A stretch of 24,538 bases of DNA from DTLA01 sp034436295. Its GTDB lineage: Bacteria > Chloroflexota > Anaerolineae > DTLA01. The notes beneath the pieces are model-generated. The model searched no databases, was not told where the DNA came from, and saw nothing but the letters and a program-made list of their open reading frames with translations. The position numbers were made by a program, and so were the translations under genes. The DNA is taken from positions 1 to 24,538 of the forward strand of contig DAOTVT010000090.1 in assembly GCA_034436295.1 (NCBI GenBank). The letters are read 5' to 3'. Below, piece after piece: positions 7,877 through 13,927 of this stretch; position 1 is the first letter of the stretch, and every line of letters starts with the position of its first letter.

Positions 7877-9880
7877 CTACGGCCACTCGGCCAGTTTCTG
7901 AGCCTTGACGATATAGGTGAACGGAACGTACAACCGCCACAGTTGGGCGGCGCCGAAGTCCACGAGGGCCAGGCCGCGCGGCACGAGGTTGATGGGCACC
8001 TCATCCGGCGTCGTGGAGAAATACCCCGAGGGGTTCGTCCGCTGCACGACGTAGTCGCCCGGCAGGACTTCGGGGAAGACATACCGGCCGTCGGATGCCG
8101 TCGGGCCGTACTCGTGCACGATGTTGCCCTGCGAGTCCCTGATGCGGATGTACGCGCCCGGAAGCGGCACCTCGCCCACGTCAAACACGCCGTCCAGGTT
8201 GGCGTCGTACCACACCAGCCCCGCAACGCTGGCCGCGTACCGCGTGGGCGTCGGCGTGGGCGTCTCGGTCGGCGTGAGGGTGGGGGTTGCGGTGGGCGTG
8301 GCGGTCGCGGTGAGCGTCGGCGTGCCGCTGGGCGTCGCCGTCGGCGTGGCCGTGGGCGTGAGCGTGGGCGTGCCCGTGTGGGTCGGCGTCGGCGTGGGCG
8401 TGCGCGTCGGCGTGGATGTGGCCGTTGCGGTGGGCGTGCGCGTGGCCGTCGGCGTCGCGCACAGAATCATCAGCGTCTCGGCCACGCCCCAGTCGCTGAC
8501 GCCCTCTTGCGCCGTGGCCCAGACCGTGTTGGTAATGATGGTGCCGTGCCGAATCGTGCTGTAGGTGTGAACCTCCATGTACAGGGTGCGCGTCTCCAGC
8601 GGCGACATGGTGCCCAGGCTCCACCGCACGACCCCCGGCGACACCTGCACCGCGCCAGGCGTTGAGTCTCCGGGGAGAAAGAGCGTGCTCACCGGCAGGG
8701 TGTCGGTTACCACGACGCCGGTAAGCGTGTAGTTCTGCGTGTTCTGAATCTGAATCGTGTACCGTTGCCGCCAGCCGATGCACAGCGGGTCGTGCCAGTC
8801 GGTCTTGGCCACATCCAGCACCAGCGCCTGGCTCCAGACCTCGCCGCCGTCCAGCGGGTTGAGCGTCCCCGCGTAGATGGCCCCGCCATCGGCGAGCATG
8901 GACGCGATGGCGAGGTTGTCGGAGTCGCCGAAGCCCGGGGCGCTGACCGGCCGCCACTGCCCGCCGTCGTAAGCCCACACCACAGGCCCCTGCGAGGCAT
9001 ACTGGACGGCCGCAAGGAGCAGGCCGCCCAGAGGCTCCACCTCCGCCACGGCGGCAGCGCCATCCATCTGGCGGAGCAGGCGCAGGCCCATGGCATCCAG
9101 CAGCCATATCTGATGATCCACGGCGACGACCAGGCTGCCCGAGTAGGAGCACAGGTCGTTGACGCGCACCCGGCCCGAGAACGCGCCGCCATCTACCCGC
9201 GTCCACGTCGTGCCGTCGTAGGCCCACAGTTGGGCCGCGCCCGCGCCGTCGCCCGTGCCAACGTACAGCAAGCCGTTGTGGACGTGGAGCGCGGAGATAA
9301 TGGTCGTCGTTACGGGGCTTCCCTGGCCCACGAACCCGCCCGTCATGACCGGCGTCCAGACCGCGCCGTTGAAGCGCCAGACATCGGCGCCGGTCGCGGC
9401 GTTCCATGTGCCGGCGTACAGGTTGCCGCCGTACACGGCCAGGCTGGTAACGCTGACCGTGGCCCCGCCCAGGGTGCCCGAAAGGCCCCACGTAACCCCG
9501 TCGTAGGCCCAAACCTGCGCCTGATTGGTGCCGACGAACAGGCTGCCCGCGTAGGACGCCATGGCCCACGGGACAGGCAGCGCGCCGCCCGCGCCCCAGC
9601 CGCCCGTGGAGACCGCCGACCACACCCCGCCGCTGTAGCGCCATATCTCGGCGCCCGCGGCGTTGGCCGCCCCCGCGTACAGCGCGCCGCCGTGCGCCTC
9701 AAGCGAGGACACTTCGGTGTTCTGAGTTGTGCCGAATCCGTCGGCGTTGATCTGCGCCCAGGGCCATTCCTGAGCCAGCGCCACCGACGTGAAGAGCAAC
9801 GTGAGCGCCACGATTCCTGCGGCTATAGCGACGGCTCGCACAAGCAACCTCACCGACAACCTCCCGATGGGCGCCGACAT
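7877..9880 (-). CDS. Secreted beta-propeller / DUF11-like / SdrD-B-like protein
   Basis: 667 residues. A signal peptide (1-36, ending ALA before QEW) leads into about seven repeats of 40 to 45 residues (about 50-350) with the pattern LYAGT...VW-Y-G--W--V, which suggests a seven-bladed beta-propeller. A DUF11-like sandwich (about 355-460, with VVVTDTLP) follows, then a Thr-Pro linker (about 475-548) and an SdrD-B/carboxypeptidase-regulatory-like domain (about 553-640, GLVWYDANLDGVFD). The tail YVPFTYIVKAQ resembles, weakly, the C-termini of its neighbours. A strong promoter candidate lies 38 bases upstream, so it may be expressed alone. The role is probably binding or display at the cell surface; no catalytic motif is seen. 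Confidence 0.82.
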   Translation of the reverse strand: MSAPIGRLSVRLLVRAVAIAAGIVALTLLFTSVALAQEWPWAQINADGFGTTQNTEVSSLEAHGGALYAGAANAAGAEIWRYSGGVWSAVSTGGWGAGGALPVPWAMASYAGSLFVGTNQAQVWAYDGVTWGLSGTLGGATVSVTSLAVYGGNLYAGTWNAATGADVWRFNGAVWTPVMTGGFVGQGSPVTTTIISALHVHNGLLYVGTGDGAGAAQLWAYDGTTWTRVDGGAFSGRVRVNDLCSYSGSLVVAVDHQIWLLDAMGLRLLRQMDGAAAVAEVEPLGGLLLAAVQYASQGPVVWAYDGGQWRPVSAPGFGDSDNLAIASMLADGGAIYAGTLNPLDGGEVWSQALVLDVAKTDWHDPLCIGWRQRYTIQIQNTQNYTLTGVVVTDTLPVSTLFLPGDSTPGAVQVSPGVVRWSLGTMSPLETRTLYMEVHTYSTIRHGTIITNTVWATAQEGVSDWGVAETLMILCATPTATRTPTATATSTPTRTPTPTPTHTGTPTLTPTATPTATPSGTPTLTATATPTATPTLTPTETPTPTPTRYAASVAGLVWYDANLDGVFDVGEVPLPGAYIRIRDSQGNIVHEYGPTASDGRYVFPEVLPGDYVVQRTNPSGYFSTTPDEVPINLVPRGLALVDFGAAQLWRLYVPFTYIVKAQKLAEWP
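8237..8457 (-). repeat. Thr-Pro linker DNA of the propeller protein
   Basis: About 220 bp of degenerate GGCGTG/GTCGGC words encoding a TPTATPTPT linker between the DUF11-like and SdrD-B-like domains. This is the same word family as at 1565-2803. Confidence 0.8.
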
Positions 9881-9917
9881 GGCCCCCGCGGTTTGCGCCG
9901 CCAGCGGCGCGGGCAGG

Positions 9918-9947
9918 ATTGTATCACGGCCCCAGAGGCCGTGTCAA
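9918..9947 (-). promoter_or_regulatory. Sigma70-type promoter with a palindrome in the spacer
   Basis: On the minus strand, -35 TTGACA (9947-9942) and -10 TACAAT (9923-9918) are separated by 18 bases. The spacer and its edges carry a perfect inverted repeat CACGGCC-N5-GGCCGTG (9925-9943). The expected start is about 30 bases before the ATG at 9880. The palindrome is well placed to be a repressor or MerR-like operator. Confidence 0.72.
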
Positions 9948-10066
9948 TTCGGCCGGCGCGCAGGCGCAACCGAGGCATTCTCCCACTCCATTATACAAAC
10001 GCTGGATGAAAAGAGGATGAACGAATCCGCGCGGCGCAATGACAGTTTGTTCATGCAGGACAAGGT

Positions 10067-11407
10067 TCACATACCCTTGAACAGCACCGGAATGCGAACC
10101 TTGAACCGCGTCCCTTCGCAGGTAACGTCCAGCCGATACGAACTGACGGAACCCATGTAGCCGTCCACGACAATATAGTACGTGCCAGGGTCGGCGGAGT
10201 AACTGGCCAGCCAGTTGCCGTAGGCGACGCAAGCGTTCGGATACGGCGCGGACAGCAGGAACACGTCCAGGTCGGCCCCCGGCTCCAACGCCGAAACCCA
10301 TGCGCTCAAGGTGCTCTTCGCTGTAATCGTGATGACATACACCTGCTCCGGCCCGGTCTCGGCCCAGGCCAGGTTGCACGAGTAGGCGGAGACGTTGCTG
10401 GGCTTGCCGCGCGTGTCGCCGACCACATACGAGTTGCAGGTAACCGCCACGGCGCTGCCCAGATCCAGGACGCGCGTCGCCGTCGGCGTCGGCGTCCTCG
10501 TGGCCGTTCCCGTGTTGGTGGGGGTCGGCGTGATGGTGGGCGTGCGGGTGATGGTCGGCGTGCGCGTCGCCGTCGGCGTCGGCGATGGCGACGGCGTCGG
10601 CGTGTTGATGGACTCGTCGGCGAAGTAGACGGTTACGATGCTGCCCGCCGTTACGATCACCGCTTTGTTGTTGCTGGAGACCGAGCGGTAGCCCGGCGGG
10701 TCGGTTTCCACCACGTAATAAACCCCCGGCGTGAGGTCAGGGAATCGGAAGGTGCCGGTCTCCGTGGTAACTCGCGTCGCCAGGACCTGCTGGCTGGCGT
10801 TCTTGAGGGTGATGATGGCGTCGGCCAGCGGGGGCTCGCCGGCGTCGGGCGTCAGGTTGCGGTTCAGGTCGTGCCACACCAGGCCCCGAATCTCGCCGGT
10901 TGAGGGCGTGGGCGTAACCGTGGGCGTGGGCGTATGCGTGGGCGTGGGCGTGATCGTCGGCGTCGGCGTGAAGGTGGACGTGGGCGTCGGGGTAGGCGTC
11001 GGCGTCGGGCCGCTGGTGGCGGTCAGGTTGAGCAGCGCCGTTACCCCCGAATGCCATACGCCGGTCTGCGCCGCCTGTAGGTCGCCGATGCGGAACACGA
11101 TGATATCGCCTTCCTGGCCGCCATCTTTGCCCGGTACATCCGGGTCGTCGCCCCGCACGTCCAGCAGCCCGTACCACGACTCGCCGGCGTAGGTGTACGT
11201 GTTGCCCTGGCCGTACTGCACGCCATCAATCCAGGCGGTGATGAGCGTGCCGTCGGGCACGTTGGCGCCGTCCACCTTCACCGTGCCGTAGAATGTGGAC
11301 GGCGGAGGCGGCACGGCGCGGGCAGGCGTCGCGAACACCGCCGCGAGTATCAGAATCAGGGCGATGGATGCGAGCATCCCGCCCTTGGCAAGCCGGGATT
11401 TCAGCAT
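10067..11407 (-). CDS. Secreted modular protein with SdrD-B-like and PPC-like domains
   Basis: 446 residues from the ATG at 11407. An ATG seven codons earlier (11428) has no ribosome binding site, while GAAAGG precedes 11407. The parts are a signal peptide (1-31, ending ARA), an N-terminal sandwich (about 36-135, FYGTVKVDG...GDDPDVPGK) shared with the protein at 11548-13917, a Thr-Pro linker, an SdrD-B-like domain (about 172-270, GLVWHDLNRN), a second Thr-Pro linker, and a bacterial pre-peptidase C-terminal (PPC)-like domain (about 318-435) with LDVFLL and TYYIVVDGY. Four cysteines in the PPC-like domain could form two disulphides. The end is RIPVLFKGM. No enzyme motif is seen; it is probably a surface or adhesive protein. 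Confidence 0.82.
   Translation of the reverse strand: MLKSRLAKGGMLASIALILILAAVFATPARAVPPPPSTFYGTVKVDGANVPDGTLITAWIDGVQYGQGNTYTYAGESWYGLLDVRGDDPDVPGKDGGQEGDIIVFRIGDLQAAQTGVWHSGVTALLNLTATSGPTPTPTPTPTSTFTPTPTITPTPTHTPTPTVTPTPSTGEIRGLVWHDLNRNLTPDAGEPPLADAIITLKNASQQVLATRVTTETGTFRFPDLTPGVYYVVETDPPGYRSVSSNNKAVIVTAGSIVTVYFADESINTPTPSPSPTPTATRTPTITRTPTITPTPTNTGTATRTPTPTATRVLDLGSAVAVTCNSYVVGDTRGKPSNVSAYSCNLAWAETGPEQVYVITITAKSTLSAWVSALEPGADLDVFLLSAPYPNACVAYGNWLASYSADPGTYYIVVDGYMGSVSSYRLDVTCEGTRFKVRIPVLFKGM
10477..10609 (-). repeat. Thr-Pro linker DNA (second linker of PPC protein)
   Basis: Degenerate GTCGGC/GTGGGC words encode a TPTITRTPT-type linker between the SdrD-B-like and PPC-like domains. Confidence 0.75.
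10905..11011 (-). repeat. Thr-Pro linker DNA (first linker of PPC protein)
   Basis: The same degenerate hexamer words encode the linker between the N-terminal sandwich and the SdrD-B-like domain. Confidence 0.75.
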
Positions 11408-11448
11408 GTGCGCCTTTCTCTCACACATCAGATCGCGCTCGTCGGCAC

Positions 11449-11477
11449 AGTTTGGCCCATTTTGCGCAAATTGTCAA
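11449..11477 (-). promoter_or_regulatory. Candidate promoter of the PPC protein gene
   Basis: A consensus -35 TTGACA (11477-11472) is followed after 17 bases by a poor -10 CAAACT (11454-11449). The spacer contains the perfect 10-bp palindrome TTTGCGCAAA (11461-11470). The weak -10 suggests need of an activator, or that this is not the true -10. Confidence 0.4.
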
Positions 11478-11493
11478 CCGCGCGGGGCAAGTC

Positions 11494-11526
11494 TCGTAGG
11501 GGCAGGTATGAGACCTGCCCCTACGA
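11494..11526. repeat. Perfect 14-bp-arm palindrome between secreted-protein genes
   Basis: Arms TCGTAGGGGCAGGT and ACCTGCCCCTACGA flank a 5-base loop. It lies 21 bp after the stop of the DNRLRE protein gene and just upstream of the PPC gene's -35. No T-tract follows, so it looks more like a dispersed palindromic repeat than a classic terminator, though the hairpin could stabilise the upstream mRNA end. Confidence 0.75.
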
Positions 11527-11547
11527 CATGTGCAAGGAACGTGCCTG

Positions 11548-13917
11548 CTACTTCCGCACATTTTTCAGGACAACCGGCAGCACCAGGCGTTTGGGCGCCC
11601 GAGGCGTGGGCGTCGGCGTGCGCGTGGCCATCGGCGCCAGACCGAAGGATATCGGTATCGTCCAGCCCGCCAGCACCTGCACGTCCCACGACGGTTCGGT
11701 GGTCGCGTAGTAACCCGCCGGAATCACCACCGACACGCGATACCACCCCGGCGTCAGGTCGGGGAAGTCGTAGACCCCGAGACCGTTGCTATAAGTGGTA
11801 CGCAGCACGTGATCCGCCAAATCCGACAGGCGCACCTGGATGCTGCTCAGCGGTGGCTCGCCTGGCGTCTGCGCGCCGTCGGGGGTTACGTCATCCCACA
11901 CCGTGCCGTAGATGCGCCCCGTGCTCGGCGTCGCCGTGGGCGTATTGGTCGCCGTGGGCGTGTTCGTCGCGGTGGGCGTGTTTGTGGGCGTAGGCGTATT
12001 CGTCGGCGTGAGCGTGGGCGTGGGCGTGAACGTGGGCGTGGGCGTATTCGTCGGCGTGAACGTCGGCGTCGGCGTGGATGTGGGCGTGGGCGTCGGCGGG
12101 CACGGCTGCCAGTTGATGCGCAGCAATGGCCGCGGGCTTACCGACTGCGAATACTCCGACGACCAGAACCGCCGCTCCACGGTCTGGCTGCCCGTGCCGA
12201 TAAGAAGGACGCCATAGTTCTCGCCCGGATTGTTCGCCCACTGCTGGACCAAGTTGGTGATGTCAAACGAGTACTTGGCGTTCGTGTTGGCGATCACGAC
12301 CGAGGCGACGGACGTGAAATCTCGGTCGCTGGCGGAGTCCGCGCCAGGCACGCCCCATGGATCGCCCAGCGCTGCCTGGTTCCACGTGGCCTCATCCTCC
12401 ACCCAGGGCCGCCTCATCCGGTACAGGGACACCGTCATGGCGCGGGTGGGATCGCTGGTATAGTAATTCGTTGTCAGTTCCAGCACGGCCGAGGTGATGA
12501 TCACGCACTGCGGCAAGCGGCCGGTCAGGTCAAAGGACAGCAGCGCGCGCATGCGGGGGTTGCCCGTCTTGAGTTTCAATTCAGAACGCTGGAACTCGGT
12601 GTTGTAGTTGGTGTTGGCGTCATCCTCGCGCATGTACACGTCGCGCGTGCCGTCGTAGCCGTCCAGCCCTTCCTGCAGCACAATGGTGGACGGCGGGACG
12701 GTCGCCGACGGAGAGGGCCCTGGCGTGGGCGACGGGCCGGCGGGCGTAGCCGTAGGAGTAGAGGTGGGCGCGCCGTACACGTACCAGATGTCCAGGTAGG
12801 GACGGTAGTTGACATTGGGTTCTTCCGACGTGTAGATTCGGACGTCGGCCGTCGGGCCGCTTCCCACCAGCAGCACGCCATGGTTCGGGATGCCGCTCAC
12901 CCAGCCCTGCACAAGCGCCGTGATGTCCATCTCGTAGCGAACGTTGTCCGTGTCGCCGATGATCACAGAACCGGAGGGCGCGCCTTCCACGTCGGACGGC
13001 ACGCCCGCAGCCCCCGGAACCTCCCAGAACCCGTCGCCCCCCGATGTAGCGCGGTTCCAGGTAACCTGATCCTCAATCCAGTTGCGGTTCAGGCGGTAGG
13101 CCGACAAGGTGAAATTCCCGGGCACGCCGTACCGTGTGAGGTAGAACAGCCCCAGGCGGGCCTTCACCACGGTGATGCCCGAAGGCAGCCCCGACAGGTC
13201 AAACTTGATGAGGCCCTTCATGCTGGGCAAGCCCGGCTTGATCTTGAAGTGGCGGTTGGGGTCCAGGCCGAAGTTGGCATCCGGCTGGTCCTCCCGAATG
13301 TACGAATCCCACACCTGCGGGAACCCCGAGGCGGAACGCTGCAAGCGCACCTTGACGGGCGGCGGCGTGGGCGTGGGCGTGCCGAAGGGCGTCGGCGTCC
13401 GCGTGGGCGTGTTGCTGGCCGTGGGCGTTGCCGTTCGCGTGTTGGTGGCCGTGGGCGTATTCGTCGGCGTATTCGTGGGCGTGGCCGTCGGCGGCGTGCC
13501 GGTAATGGTGGGCGTGGGCGTCGGCGCCGCGATGGTCAGGTTCAGGTTGACGTTGCCGCCCGTCTGCCAGGTGCCGGTCTGGTCGGCCCAGACATCGCCC
13601 ACCTTGAACGAGACAATGTCGCCTGGGACGCCACCCTCCTTGATTCCGGGCGTGTCAGGGTCGTCGCCAGGGACATCCAGGTTGTACCACGTCTCGCCGG
13701 CGTAACTGAACGCATACGTCGTCGCGTACTGCACGCCCGCGATCCAGGCGCTAACGGCCGTGCCCGGGGGCACGTTGGATCCCCCCTGCTTGACCGTGCC
13801 GTAGAACTTGCACGGCAGCGGGGGCACGGCGCTCACGGGCGTCGCCGGAAGCAGATACCCAACGAGCAGGGCCGCGATGAACACCCCAACCAGGAGTAGT
13901 CTGACCACTCGTTTCAT
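11548..13917 (-). CDS. Secreted protein with two DNRLRE domains and SdrD-B-like domain
   Basis: 789 residues. The parts are a signal peptide (1-30, ending VSA), an N-terminal sandwich (about 36-130, FYGTVKQGG...LDVPGDDPD) homologous to the N-terminus of the protein at 10067, a Thr-Pro linker, a DNRLRE-type domain (about 190-385), a short linker, a second DNRLRE-type domain (about 407-602), a Thr-Pro linker and an SdrD-B-like domain (about 666-760). The C-terminus is RLVLPVVLKNVRK. DNRLRE domains are beta-sandwiches of large surface proteins, shown here by ITSAVLELTT and the pattern WVEDEATWNQA. The gene starts 10 bp after the stop of the glycoside-hydrolase-like gene, with AAGGAG overlapping that stop, so the two form one operon. 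It is probably structural or binding; no catalytic motif is seen. Confidence 0.85.
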   Translation of the reverse strand: MKRVVRLLLVGVFIAALLVGYLLPATPVSAVPPLPCKFYGTVKQGGSNVPPGTAVSAWIAGVQYATTYAFSYAGETWYNLDVPGDDPDTPGIKEGGVPGDIVSFKVGDVWADQTGTWQTGGNVNLNLTIAAPTPTPTITGTPPTATPTNTPTNTPTATNTRTATPTASNTPTRTPTPFGTPTPTPPPVKVRLQRSASGFPQVWDSYIREDQPDANFGLDPNRHFKIKPGLPSMKGLIKFDLSGLPSGITVVKARLGLFYLTRYGVPGNFTLSAYRLNRNWIEDQVTWNRATSGGDGFWEVPGAAGVPSDVEGAPSGSVIIGDTDNVRYEMDITALVQGWVSGIPNHGVLLVGSGPTADVRIYTSEEPNVNYRPYLDIWYVYGAPTSTPTATPAGPSPTPGPSPSATVPPSTIVLQEGLDGYDGTRDVYMREDDANTNYNTEFQRSELKLKTGNPRMRALLSFDLTGRLPQCVIITSAVLELTTNYYTSDPTRAMTVSLYRMRRPWVEDEATWNQAALGDPWGVPGADSASDRDFTSVASVVIANTNAKYSFDITNLVQQWANNPGENYGVLLIGTGSQTVERRFWSSEYSQSVSPRPLLRINWQPCPPTPTPTSTPTPTFTPTNTPTPTFTPTPTLTPTNTPTPTNTPTATNTPTATNTPTATPSTGRIYGTVWDDVTPDGAQTPGEPPLSSIQVRLSDLADHVLRTTYSNGLGVYDFPDLTPGWYRVSVVIPAGYYATTEPSWDVQVLAGWTIPISFGLAPMATRTPTPTPRAPKRLVLPVVLKNVRK
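11921..12100 (-). repeat. Thr-Pro linker DNA (DNRLRE protein, C-terminal side)
   Basis: Degenerate GGCGTG/GTATTC/GTCGGC words encode a linker rich in TPTNTPT between the second DNRLRE domain and the SdrD-B-like domain. Confidence 0.78.
13360..13527 (-). repeat. Thr-Pro linker DNA (DNRLRE protein, N-terminal side)
   Basis: The same word family encodes the linker between the N-terminal sandwich and the first DNRLRE domain. Confidence 0.75.
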
Positions 13918-13927
13918 ACGGCGCTCC

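Noticed and set aside
9955..9997. TATAAT-like -10 at about 9991 on the minus strand
   Set aside because: No acceptable -35 at 16 to 18 bases, and the promoter at 9918-9947 is much better placed for the same gene.
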